A stretch of 64,000 nucleotides of DNA, from the NCBI RefSeq assembly GCF_041929235.1, contig NZ_JBHFNP010000022.1:92475-156474 (forward strand). The letters are read 5' to 3'. The translations under genes and the position numbers were made by a program. The notes beneath the pieces were generated by a model. It searched no databases, was not told where the DNA came from, and saw only the letters and a program-made list of their open reading frames with translations. This document shows positions 52,707 through 61,110 of the stretch, piece by piece. The first letter of the stretch is position 1. Each line of letters opens with the position of its first letter. This DNA comes from Microseira sp041929235. Its GTDB lineage: Bacteria > Cyanobacteriota > Cyanobacteriia > Cyanobacteriales > Aerosakkonemataceae.

Positions 52707-52894
52707 AACCGGGGCGGGTTAAAATTAATTGGTATAGATATTTGGTCAGGACTTAGGCTCATATTCCGGGTTTCTCTGAAAAATCGTCGCTTGCCAACTA
52801 AAGATATGCCTCCCTTCCGCACTCGCGTTCGCAGCAAGAAACCCGGTTTCTAAGCTCGTAGTGTGTAATAAGTCCTGTTGGTAAAACCCGCCCC
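52707..52894. repeat. Nested set of four dispersed hairpin repeats
   Basis: Outermost pair: GGGGCGGGTT (52711-52720) and AACCCGCCCC (52885-52894), as in the simple element at 29411-29468. Inside it: TCAGGACTTA (52746) and TAAGTCCTG (to 52877). Inside that: CCGGGTTTCT (about 52767) and AGAAACCCGGTTTCT (to 52852). Inside that: a degenerate GCCTCC...GCACTCGCGTTCGC small repeat (about 52807-52833). Each layer interrupts the one outside. Confidence 0.85.
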
Positions 52895-52921
52895 TACACA
52901 ATTACCAATTACCAATTACCC

Positions 52922-53834
52922 ATGACCCATTCCACAAAACGTTGGCTAGCTGCATTAGTTTTTGAACTGTTAATATTACCCTTCCTATTTTATGGGTATC
53001 TCTACTTACTTCGTCCACCCCGCAACGATTTAAAAACAACTTTATTTCAGGGAATTATCTATCAAGGAGAGATCGACGCCAAGGCATTATATGCTTCACA
53101 TCGTCAGTATTGACTTGAATGCAACGGGAATTGGGGTTTTGGTAACGCCGGGAAAACCAATGCCACAATACGGAGAAAGTAGGGCTAGGACTACTTCTGA
53201 ATTGGTCAAAGAATTCAAATTGCAACTGGCGATCAATGCCAATTATTTTGGCCCTTTTCGCGAAGAACACCCCTGGGATTTTTATCCCCATAGTGGAGAT
53301 AAAACTAACGTAATAGGACAAGCAATTTCCCAGGGATTTGTCTACTCTCCCCCCAGAGCGGGGTGGCCTGTATTATGCTTTGATACTAACAATCGCGCCC
53401 AAATTGTTGAAAGTGGGCGTTGTCCTGATGGTACGCTTCAAGCTGTAGCAGGGATTGATATGTTGGTAAGTGGGGGCAAGACAGTAAAATCAGATGCGAG
53501 TGATGGGGAAAAACCGTATGGGCGCGTGGCAGTGGCGGTCGGCAAAAAATTATGGCTAATTGCGGTAGATGGGAAGCAACCCCATTACAGCGAAGGGGTA
53601 ACTTTAGCAGAACTGAGCGAGATAATAGTCAATTTGGGTGCTGAGACGGCGCTAAATTTAGATGGGGGCGGTTCTACTACAATGGTTGTGAGCGATCGCA
53701 AAGGCATCCGTGGATTAAATGCACCGATTCATACTAAGTTACCGATGCGCGAGCGTCCCGTTGCCAATCATTTAGGATTTTATGTCCGAAAAAACCCTCG
53801 TGCAGCCCTGACTCTCCCTGCCCGTAAGATATAA
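52922..53834 (+). pseudogene. Phosphodiester glycosidase (NAGPA-like) gene with probable frameshift
   Basis: The 5' frame (52922-53113) gives an N-terminal membrane anchor (LAALVFELLILPFLFYGY) and FQGIIYQGEIDAKALY, then runs off. The catalytic part resumes in another frame from about 53091 (MLHIVSIDLNATGIGVL) through AINANYFGPFREEHPWDF, DGTLQAVAGIDML and NLDGGGSTTMV, to 53834. In intact relatives these are one protein. A single-base change around 53080-53092 (or a sequencing error) explains it. The family cleaves phosphodiester-linked sugars. The second part alone may still be expressed but would lack its anchor. Confidence 0.72.
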
Positions 53835-53864
53835 TCCAAGCTTCGGATGCTATCATTAAGCATT

Positions 53865-55331
53865 ATGACTACAGCCGCTCCGGTTAAAACCCAATACGAA
53901 GCCGTCATCGGTTTAGAAACCCACTGTCAACTCAGTACCGCTACCAAAATATTCTGTAACTGTTCCACAGAATTCGATTCGCCCCCCAACACCAATGTCT
54001 GTCCCATCTGTATGGGAATGCCTGGGGTGTTGCCGGTACTCAATCAAAAGGTGCTAGAGTATGCCGTTAAAGCGGGTTTAGCCCTGAATTGCGAAATTGC
54101 ACCATACAGCAAATTCGACCGGAAACAATATTTTTACCCGGATTTGCCGAAAAACTATCAAATTTCCCAGTACGACTTGCCGATTGCTCAGCATGGATGG
54201 CTGGAAATAGAGTTAGTGGATGAAAATGGCAATCCGATTCGCAAGCGGATTGGCATTACTCGCCTGCATATGGAAGAAGATGCGGGGAAACTCGTACATG
54301 CGGGAAGCGATCGCCTAGCCGGATCCACTCACTCCCTGGTAGACTACAACCGCACGGGCGTACCTCTGGTGGAAATTGTATCCGAACCCGATATCCGCTC
54401 CGGGACTGAAGCTGCCGAATATGCCCAAGAATTGCGGCGAATTATGCGCTATCTCGGCGTCAGCGATGGCAACATGCAAGAAGGTTCCCTCCGCTGCGAC
54501 GTGAATATCTCCGTGCGCCCGGTAGGACAAAAGGAATTTGGCACGAAGGTAGAAATCAAAAACATGAACTCCTTCTCTGCCATCCAAAAAGCAATTGAAT
54601 ACGAAATCGAGCGCCAAATTGAAGCGATTGAAGCAGGAGAAAGAATCGTCCAAGAAACCCGACTCTGGGAAGAAGGTAGCCAACGCACTGTAAGTATGCG
54701 GAGTAAGGAAGGTTCTAGCGATTACCGCTATTTCCCCGAACCCGACTTAACGCCAATTCAAGTATCTGCCGAAACGCTCCAACAATGGAAGTCGGAACTG
54801 CCAGAACTTCCAGCGCAAAAGCGCCATCGGTACGAAAGCGAATTGGGACTTTCCGCTTACGATGCGCGGGTATTGACCGACGATCGCTCGGTGGCAGAAT
54901 ATTTTGAAGCCACCGTTACCGGAGGTGCAAATTCCAAGCAAGCGGCTAACTGGGTGATGGGCGATATCGCGGCATATCTCAATGCCAACAAACTCAGTAT
55001 CGCGGATTTGGCCTTTAAACCTTCCAGTTTAGCTGAGCTAGTTTCCCTGATTGAAACGGGAGAACTCACCGGCAAAATTGTCAAAGAGTCTCTGCCGAAG
55101 TTGCTTTCCGGCGATATTTCAATCGATAAGCTACCGCGTCCGATTGACTCTTCGGCGCTAGAACCCATCATCGATGAAATTATCGCAGCCAATCCCAAAG
55201 AACTGGAACAGTACCGTAACGGTAAAACCAAGCTTTTGGGCTTCTTCGTCGGACAGGTGATGAAGAAAACCGAAGGAAGAGCCGATCCCAAGTTAACTAA
55301 CCAGTTGTTGGCTCAAAAGCTCAACGGTTAA
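53865..55331 (+). CDS. gatB: Aspartyl/glutamyl-tRNA(Asn/Gln) amidotransferase subunit B
   Basis: 488 residues from the ATG at 53865. An in-frame ATG at 53847 adds six residues without family support. GatB hallmarks: YEAVIGLETHCQLST, CPICMGMPGVLPVLN, KFDRKQYFYPDLPKNYQIS, HMEEDAGKLVH and the tail domain (GFFVGQVMKKTEGRADP). It converts Glu-tRNA(Gln) to Gln-tRNA(Gln) with GatA and GatC, encoded elsewhere. Full length. Confidence 0.96.
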   Translation: MTTAAPVKTQYEAVIGLETHCQLSTATKIFCNCSTEFDSPPNTNVCPICMGMPGVLPVLNQKVLEYAVKAGLALNCEIAPYSKFDRKQYFYPDLPKNYQISQYDLPIAQHGWLEIELVDENGNPIRKRIGITRLHMEEDAGKLVHAGSDRLAGSTHSLVDYNRTGVPLVEIVSEPDIRSGTEAAEYAQELRRIMRYLGVSDGNMQEGSLRCDVNISVRPVGQKEFGTKVEIKNMNSFSAIQKAIEYEIERQIEAIEAGERIVQETRLWEEGSQRTVSMRSKEGSSDYRYFPEPDLTPIQVSAETLQQWKSELPELPAQKRHRYESELGLSAYDARVLTDDRSVAEYFEATVTGGANSKQAANWVMGDIAAYLNANKLSIADLAFKPSSLAELVSLIETGELTGKIVKESLPKLLSGDISIDKLPRPIDSSALEPIIDEIIAANPKELEQYRNGKTKLLGFFVGQVMKKTEGRADPKLTNQLLAQKLNG

Positions 55332-55477
55332 CCCAGGACAAGAATATCATGTCGATCCCCTATTCGGATCGGCGTATATGGTGGTAGGGAGAGCGGATGG
55401 TACTTCTCCCTACCAATTTTTATGTATAAATACTTATTTCATCAATTTTCATCATAACTTAATAGTTTGTTCATGAA

Positions 55478-55588
55478 AACTTTTTAGATAGGGGGTGACA
55501 CCCCTCATACCCAAGGTGCTATATTTTGTTAAGTAGATGCACCCTGATGATCAGGAGAGTCGTCCAAGCGACTCCCCTTTTTTTTTTG
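55478..55588 (+). ncRNA. Candidate small RNA ending in a strong intrinsic terminator
   Basis: 220 bp after gatB, GAGTCG-TCCAAG-CGACTC (55557-55574) is followed by about ten T (55578-55587), the best classical terminator in the window. Just upstream lie GGGGGTGACACCCC (a hairpin, about 55493-55506) and CCTGATGATCAGG. A TATATT box near 55521 could serve as -10. No open frame fits. It may instead be the distal terminator of gatB. Confidence 0.45.
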
Positions 55589-55660
55589 GCTATTGGGTGA
55601 TGGCTAATTGCTAATGGCTAATTGCTAATAGGTTAGAATCCCCCCTTGCGGGGGGCAGGC

Positions 55661-55886
55661 GGGGATCGTTGTTTCCCCCCAAGGCATTGGGGGCAGGCGG
55701 GGATCGTTGTTTCCCCCCAAGGCATTGGGGGCAGGCGGGGATCGTTGTTTCCCCCCAAGGCATTGGGGGCAGGGGGGATCGTTGTTTCCCCCCAAGGCAT
55801 TGGGGGCAGGCGGGGATCGTTGTTTCCCCCCAAGGCATTGGGGGCAGGCGGGGATCGTTGTTTCCCCCCAAGGCATTGGGGGATCG
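55661..55886. repeat. Six-unit 38-bp tandem array
   Basis: Units start at 55661, 55699, 55737, 55774, 55812 and 55850 (one unit is 37 bp). Each has GGGGATCGTTGTTTCC and the hairpin CCCCCAA-GGCA-TTGGGGG. Units are almost identical. It has open frames on both strands (repetitive PMPWGETTIPACPQC-type products) which are artefacts. A short related GC-rich hairpin (55641-55655) precedes it. Confidence 0.95.
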
Positions 55887-55965
55887 ATGCACAAGTCCTG
55901 ACCAATTACCAATTACCAATTACCAATTGGTATAATCTGCCTGCTAAAGGTTGTAGGGAAAAACG

Positions 55966-57207
55966 ATGGCAGACTGGCAGGTAATTAGCGGTAGCGTGAC
56001 GGCACCTCGCGGGTATCGGGCGGCGGGAATTACGGCAGGATTGAAACCTTCGGGATTGCCGGATTTAGCGTTAATTGTGTCGGATGTGGAAGCAATCGCA
56101 GCGGGAGTCTTCACCACCTCAGTTGTGCGCGCCGCCCCGATTGACTACTGTCGCCAGCGCCTGCAAGCAAAGCACAGCGCCCGCGCCATCCTGTGCAATG
56201 CTGGACAAGCAAACGCCGCCACCGGAGATCAAGGGTGGGCGGATGCGTTAGAAAGCGCCCAATTATTGGGTGAAGCGCTAAATATTGACCCAGAATCAAT
56301 CTTATTGGCGTCTACCGGCGTCATCGGACAGCGAATTAAAATGGATGCCCTGCGGGCAGGTATTCCCAAATTAGTCGCAGCGGCGTCGGAAACGGGGGGC
56401 GATGCAGCAGCAGGGGCGATTATTACAACAGATTTAGTCCCCAAATCGATTGCCCTAGAAACGATGATAGACGGGCGTCCGGTACGAATGGGCGGTATTG
56501 CCAAAGGTTCTGGGATGATTCATCCGAATATGGCGACGATGTTGTCATTTGTAACTTGCGATGCAGCGGTTTCTACTTCCCTGTGGCAGGAAATGTTAAG
56601 TCGGGCGGCGGATAAAAGCTTCAATCAAATTACCGTTGATGGGGATACGAGTACCAACGATACTTTGATGGCATTGGCAAACGGTCAATCTCGCACCCCA
56701 GCGATTACCGAAATGGGGGCGGATGCGGAGAAATTGGAGGCGATGCTAACCGAAGTATGCCAGTATTTGGCGAAAGCGATCGCCCGCGACGGCGAAGGCG
56801 CAACTTGTTTAATAGAAGTGCAAGTAAGTGGCGCACATACAGACGAAGACGCGCGCAAAGTTGCCCGAACAATTGCCGGATCCTCATTAGCAAAATCAGC
56901 CGTATTTGGACGCGATCCGAATTGGGGACGAATTGCAGCAGCAGCAGGAAGGGCGGGCGTGCATTTCGACCAACAAGATTTGCGAATTCAATTGGGCGAT
57001 TTCTTATTAATGGAAAACGGTCAACCTTTGCCCTTCGATCGAAAGGCGGCGAGTAATTATTTGAAAACAGCCGCAGCAGGTGCTTACTTAAAAGAAGATA
57101 CCGTTTTAATTTCAGTAAGTATCGGCAACGGTTCTGGTTCTGGTAAAGCTTGGGGCTGCGATTTGAGCTACGACTACGTGAAAATTAACGCCGAGTATAC
57201 AACATAA
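55966..57207 (+). CDS. argJ: Bifunctional ornithine acetyltransferase / N-acetylglutamate synthase
   Basis: 413 residues. Self-cleavage site in KGSGMIHPNMATMLSF, with Thr191 the nucleophile of the beta chain. Oxyanion and acetyl-transfer residues come from KGSG and the earlier ASTGVIGQR. NDTLMALANG, GRDPNWGRIAAA and WGCDLSYDYVKINAEYTT complete the family. It recycles acetyl groups in arginine synthesis and can also start the pathway. Length normal. Confidence 0.96.
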   Translation: MADWQVISGSVTAPRGYRAAGITAGLKPSGLPDLALIVSDVEAIAAGVFTTSVVRAAPIDYCRQRLQAKHSARAILCNAGQANAATGDQGWADALESAQLLGEALNIDPESILLASTGVIGQRIKMDALRAGIPKLVAAASETGGDAAAGAIITTDLVPKSIALETMIDGRPVRMGGIAKGSGMIHPNMATMLSFVTCDAAVSTSLWQEMLSRAADKSFNQITVDGDTSTNDTLMALANGQSRTPAITEMGADAEKLEAMLTEVCQYLAKAIARDGEGATCLIEVQVSGAHTDEDARKVARTIAGSSLAKSAVFGRDPNWGRIAAAAGRAGVHFDQQDLRIQLGDFLLMENGQPLPFDRKAASNYLKTAAAGAYLKEDTVLISVSIGNGSGSGKAWGCDLSYDYVKINAEYTT

Positions 57208-57212
57208 CTTCT

Positions 57213-57758
57213 TGTGGGGTAGGCATCTTGCCTGCCCTTACCCCATAGCGGTATCCGGTTTCTGTGCCAAAATTAAGAAGATTACCTATCTCTTCTTTCC
57301 TCTTCTCTCTGTGTTCTCTGTGCCTCTGTGGTTCGTTAAATAGGTATTTTTTGGGCAGGAAAGGAGTAATATTAGTCAATGTAAATTAAAATTGAAACGC
57401 ATACATATAAGTTTTTTATCTAAAATTGCGATCTGCAGATTTTCTATGACAGCAAATCAGATTTACTTTACCTGCGTTTAGATAATCGAAAGCAGCAGGT
57501 AATTAATCAGCGTCTTTCCGAGGATATTGTTCTAGATATTGGGGAAGACAACAAGATTGTCGGCATTGAAATTATGGATGCTTCGTTAAAAGTAAATCTG
57601 GAAAATATACTGCCTGTTAAACATGAAGTTGTGCCTAAAGCAGGTTAGTTAAAATGCCAACAGAGGAATGGAGTGCAGCCTGATTGCAGCAAGATAAATT
57701 CTTGTGGGGTAGGCATCTTGCCTGCCATTTGTGGGGCGGGCAAGATGCCCACCCCACA
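57213..57758. repeat. TGTGGGGTAGGCATCTTGCC repeat: single arm and complete hairpin
   Basis: Single arm at 57213-57232 just after argJ. A full hairpin at 57703-57722 and 57739-57758 (arms 20 bp, one mismatch). A decayed DUF2283 gene lies between them. Well-known type of cyanobacterial hairpin repeat. Confidence 0.8.
57424..57648 (+). pseudogene. DUF2283-domain small gene lacking a start codon
   Basis: Continuous frame of 74 codons: QIFYDSKSDLLYLRLD, DIVLDIGEDNKIVGIEIMDAS and a stop at 57646-57648, a good DUF2283 match. No ATG, GTG or TTG begins the domain; an in-frame stop lies just before it at 57421-57423. The N-terminal Met appears lost, though a CTG (57433) or ATT start remains conceivable. 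DUF2283 genes often neighbour toxin-antitoxin-like genes, as here. Confidence 0.7.
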
Positions 57759-57827
57759 AAACCTGCTCAAGATACCCACCCCACCATACTTGTGTCATAA
57801 TCAACCCAGGTGTCTGGAAAGCGCGAC

Positions 57828-57977
57828 ATGGTTTGGGCAGCAAGACAAAGGTTACAGAATGGTAACTATATTATCGAGAAAATTCTGGAACAGCGCGGTT
57901 TCGGGATTACTTACAAAGCTTTGCATACCAAGCTGAATAAACCTGTTGTGATTAAAACTCCCAATGCGAGTCTGTAA
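57828..57977 (+). pseudogene. N-terminal fragment of a Ser/Thr protein kinase gene
   Basis: 49 codons: LQNGNYIIEKILEQRGFGIT, the P-loop region of a bacterial Hanks-type kinase in which the Gly-rich loop is already damaged (EQRGFG instead of GxGGFG), then HTKLNKPVVIKTPNASL with the ATP-binding Lys. A stop follows, and the rest of the kinase is gone, replaced by the DUF433 gene. Confidence 0.75.
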
Positions 57978-58008
57978 AACTCCTAGAAGTAGAACTAGAG
58001 GAATAACC

Positions 58009-58344
58009 ATGCAAGTACTAGAAGATTATTTTGACTTTCAAAGACCTGACGATATCCGCGTCAAAGGAACCCGCGTCGGTATCGAGCATATTCTGTACGA
58101 ATACATTCATAACAACAAAACCCCAGAAGAAATAGAGCAAAACTTCCGCACAGTAACTCTGGAACAAGTGTATGCCACAATTTTGTACTATCTTGCCAAT
58201 AAAGAAACCGTTGGACAATATTTCCAAGATTGGTTAGATTACTGCGAAAAAGCTCAAGCAGAATTTGATAAAAATCCTCCAGCTTTTGTGGCAAAAGTCC
58301 TTGAGTGGAAAGAGAAGCAAAAAGCAGCTAAACAAACAGAGTAA
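58009..58344 (+). CDS. DUF433 family protein, putative antitoxin
   Basis: 111 residues from the ATG at 58009, with AGAGGA upstream. DUF433 hallmarks: RVKGTRVGIEHILYEYIHNN, KTPEEIEQNFRTVTLEQVYA and TILYYLANKE, a helix-turn-helix-like fold. It lies 8 bp upstream of a DUF5615 gene, the usual pairing for a presumed toxin-antitoxin system. The C-terminal part is a charged helix. Confidence 0.85.
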   Translation: MQVLEDYFDFQRPDDIRVKGTRVGIEHILYEYIHNNKTPEEIEQNFRTVTLEQVYATILYYLANKETVGQYFQDWLDYCEKAQAEFDKNPPAFVAKVLEWKEKQKAAKQTE

Positions 58345-58352
58345 CATCAATC

Positions 58353-58715
58353 ATGACAATTAAGTACTTGATTGATGAAAATATGTCGCCTCTGTATAAA
58401 GAGCAACTACAGCTTCAGCAGCCAGATTTAATAGTTTGCGCGGTTGGTGACTCAGACGTTCCACCAAAAAGTACGAAAGATCCAGAAATTTTATGCTGGT
58501 GTGAGGAAAACGGATACATACTTGTCACCAATAACCGCACTTCTATGCCTGTACATCTAGTCGATCATCTCGCTGAAGGTCGTCACATACCAGGCATTTT
58601 GGTGCTGCGTCCAAACATGAGTATAGGTCGAATCATTGAGGATTTAATTGCTATTGCTGGGGCATCTTTTGAAGATGAATATAAAGACCAAATTACTTAT
58701 ATACCGCTGACATAA
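58353..58715 (+). CDS. DUF5615 PIN-like protein, putative toxin
   Basis: 120 residues starting MTIKYLIDENMSPLYKEQL, where Asp and Glu are PIN-type acidic residues, and with ILCWCEENGYILVTNNRTSM in the middle. DUF5615 proteins are PIN-like presumed nucleases paired with DUF433 or similar. It starts 8 bp after the DUF433 stop, so they are one operon. Activity is inferred only. Confidence 0.82.
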   Translation: MTIKYLIDENMSPLYKEQLQLQQPDLIVCAVGDSDVPPKSTKDPEILCWCEENGYILVTNNRTSMPVHLVDHLAEGRHIPGILVLRPNMSIGRIIEDLIAIAGASFEDEYKDQITYIPLT

Positions 58716-58729
58716 GCAAGAGTAAATAA

Positions 58730-59251
58730 ATGCAACGCATTTCTGTTGTTGGTACGACTGGGTCTGGTAAGACAACTTTGGCGCGGCAAATTTGCCAGCG
58801 TCTTGCGATTCCTCATGTGGAATTAGATGCTTTGCATTGGGAACCAAATTGGACTGAAGTCCCGGATGAGGTGATGCGCGATCGCGTTTCACAAGCACTT
58901 TCTGGCAACCGTTGGGTTGTAGATGGCAATTTAAACAATGATGAACGTAATATCGTTTGGTCAAAAGCCGATACAGTTGTTTGGTTGGACTATTCTTTGC
59001 CAGTAATTATGAGTCGTATAATATGGCGGACATTTTGGCGGGTAGTGACGAAAGAAAACGTATGTAATGGCAACCGGGAAACTTGGAAAACAACATTTAG
59101 TCGCGATTCAATTATATTATGGGCGCTGCAAACTTACGGCAAAAGGCGAAGAGAATATCCGATTTTATTGCAGAAACCTGAGTATGCTCATCTTGAGGTT
59201 TTGTGTATGCGATCGCCTAAATCTACCCAAGATTGGTTATCCAGTTTATAA
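58730..59251 (+). CDS. P-loop kinase (topology modulation/adenylate kinase-like)
   Basis: 173 residues with Walker A VVGTTGSGKTTLARQI at the start, HVELDALHWEPNWTEV and RWVVDGNLNN. It is the FlaR/topology modulation protein type of small nucleoside-kinase-like ATPase. The role is unclear. It follows the DUF5615 gene by 14 bp and could be in the same transcript. It overlaps the convergent DUF29 gene by 6 bp. Confidence 0.8.
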   Translation: MQRISVVGTTGSGKTTLARQICQRLAIPHVELDALHWEPNWTEVPDEVMRDRVSQALSGNRWVVDGNLNNDERNIVWSKADTVVWLDYSLPVIMSRIIWRTFWRVVTKENVCNGNRETWKTTFSRDSIILWALQTYGKRRREYPILLQKPEYAHLEVLCMRSPKSTQDWLSSL

Positions 59252-59767
59252 CCTCCTACCCGCTTTCCAATCTTCCCCACCCGGAAGCTGAGTTAAGCGA
59301 TCGTTAATCACTGAAGATAATTCTTTTGCCGAATAATCATAAGTGAGAGACAGCAAGCTTTTAGCCGTTGCAATAATTTGGTCTTTATTTACTAACTCTG
59401 CCAGCTGAAAAGGGCTGTAAGTTCCCTCCATCACTTCCTGACTCGCCAGGGAAACCGCTTCTTCAAATTCATCTTCAAGGTTTGATTCCCATTCATCTAT
59501 TTTGACGTAGTAAGATTTTTTATTGTCTTGCAAGTTCAGTTTCTTGATTTCTCGAATAGAATTTCGCATTGAGTTCGCCCAAGAGTTTGTTAATCGTTGC
59601 TCAACTTGATTTTTAATCAAGTGAATCAGCAAAATCCTTAAAAATGATTGGATAGTACGTAGTATTGCTTGTCTACTCATGCCTTCTAGTTCATCCACAA
59701 TTGCCAACGCATCGGCGTAGCGTCCCTCCAGGATACTAGCTCTTAAATCTATCAGTTCTTGAGTCAT
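59246..59767 (-). CDS. DUF29 family protein
   Basis: 173 residues, mostly helical: ILEGRYADALAIVDELEGMS, QSFLRILLIHLIKNQVEQR, SWANSMRNSIREI. It fits the DUF29 family, abundant in cyanobacteria and of unknown function. Convergent with the P-loop gene. Confidence 0.75.
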   Translation of the reverse strand: MTQELIDLRASILEGRYADALAIVDELEGMSRQAILRTIQSFLRILLIHLIKNQVEQRLTNSWANSMRNSIREIKKLNLQDNKKSYYVKIDEWESNLEDEFEEAVSLASQEVMEGTYSPFQLAELVNKDQIIATAKSLLSLTYDYSAKELSSVINDRLTQLPGGEDWKAGRRL

Positions 59768-60004
59768 ATTCTTGCCTCAATTTTTTTATTAAAGTTATAG
59801 GCGCGATCGCTTAATTTAATTAGCTTGTAATTATACCATATTTTCGATATTTTGAGCCAGAAAACCTATTTGTTGAAAAAACCGGGTTTGTTTTATTCTT
59901 TTAAAGAAACTCAATATTTGGTTTCCGGAAAAGTAGCCGCGCCTGTTGAAATATAAACATAGAAGTTAAATCAATAAAATTCATTCAAGTTAAGAGGTAA
60001 AAAA

Positions 60005-60910
60005 ATGTTGGAAGAGCAGCTATTTCCACAATTCGAGACATCTGCTACAGATCTTGAGAAAGCTTTGAGGACATTGGCGTCGTCGCGGACTAAAAAATAC
60101 TACGACGAAACGAGCGATCGCATCAACCGCGATAACTATTACGCAAGTCTCCCAAGCATTAATTCTCTCAATCCAAGTGAGTTGTTCCTGGCGCTGAAAA
60201 ACCTACTGGCTCAGACGCATAAAAACAAGCTAAGCTATAAACCAGCCGCTCGACTTTACCCTTGGGTTGACCTTTACCCCGATCTGAAGCTCAGAAGCAT
60301 TTACTCCGGGGAAGTTTTCAACCCTGAAGAAATTATTCGAGAAGATTTCCGCACCGAGCAAATCAGGAATTTACAGATTCAAAGGCTAAATAAGACTGTA
60401 TCGGCGATGAGTGCGGTAGAGACGAGGCAAGTATTGGCTTTAATCGAGGCAAGATTGCCCTATAATTGCGAGCATGTAGTTCCCCAGTCGTGGTTCGGTA
60501 AGCGAGAACCGATGAAAGGCGATTTGCACCATCTGTTTACCTGCGAAGCGAAATGCAACAGTTACCGGGGAAATCATCCATTTTTCGACTTTCCGGATTT
60601 TGGGGAAAGTATAAGCGATCGCTGCGGCAAACTATCACAAGATAAATTTGAGCCGAGTGCCGGAAAGGGCGCTGTAGCGCGCGCTACACTTTACTTCTTA
60701 CTGCGCTATCCAGGAGAAATCGATCCAACTGAAAAAGAATACAAGGTAGAGAGTTTAAAGACTTTGTTGCAGTGGCATCATTCTTATCGGGTCACCGAAT
60801 ACGAAAAACACAGAAACATGGCAATTTTCGAGCAGCAAGGAAATCGCAATCCGCTGATTGATTTCCCCGATTGGGCAGATAAAATTGCTTTTCGCTTAGG
60901 TATTGAATAA
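60005..60910 (+). CDS. Endonuclease I family nuclease
   Basis: 301 residues. The His-Me finger signature is in NCEHVVPQSWFGKREPM and KGDLHHLFTCEAKCNSYRGN, with the metal and catalytic His. The N-terminal half is mostly helical. No signal peptide is seen. Periplasmic endonuclease I of enterobacteria has one, so this may act inside the cell. AAGAGGTAAAAAA before the ATG gives the ribosome binding site. It might be nutritional, defensive or DNA-repair related. Confidence 0.82.
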   Translation: MLEEQLFPQFETSATDLEKALRTLASSRTKKYYDETSDRINRDNYYASLPSINSLNPSELFLALKNLLAQTHKNKLSYKPAARLYPWVDLYPDLKLRSIYSGEVFNPEEIIREDFRTEQIRNLQIQRLNKTVSAMSAVETRQVLALIEARLPYNCEHVVPQSWFGKREPMKGDLHHLFTCEAKCNSYRGNHPFFDFPDFGESISDRCGKLSQDKFEPSAGKGAVARATLYFLLRYPGEIDPTEKEYKVESLKTLLQWHHSYRVTEYEKHRNMAIFEQQGNRNPLIDFPDWADKIAFRLGIE

Positions 60911-60911
60911 G

Positions 60912-61053
60912 ACAGGACTTACGCAAAGCTTCTATATGTAGGGTGCGTTAGACGAGAGTACGGCACCAGCAACACCATATATGGTATTCCTGCGCGTAAG
61001 TCCTGTAAGAAAAACCATTCGTAGGTTGGGTTGAGGGACGAAACCCAACCTAC
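60912..61053. repeat. Hairpin repeats CAGGACTTACGCA and GTAGGTTGGGTT families
   Basis: CAGGACTTACGCA (60913-60925) with TGCGCGTAAGTCCTG (60991-61005), enclosing GTAGGGTGCGTTAG. Directly after it, GTAGGTTGGGTT/AACCCAACCTAC at 61021-61053, perfect 12-bp arms and a 9-nt loop. Confidence 0.85.
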
Positions 61054-61110
61054 AACTACAACTTCATCATTCTCCGCGTCCCCGCGTCTTTGCGTCTTTG
61101 CATCTCTTCT

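Noticed and set aside
55661..55886. Possible CRISPR array
   Set aside because: Units are directly abutting with no unique spacers, so it is a simple tandem repeat. No cas genes are present.
55611..55984. Open frames in both directions across the 38-bp array
   Set aside because: They are only translations of the repeat unit, with repetitive products and no start signals.
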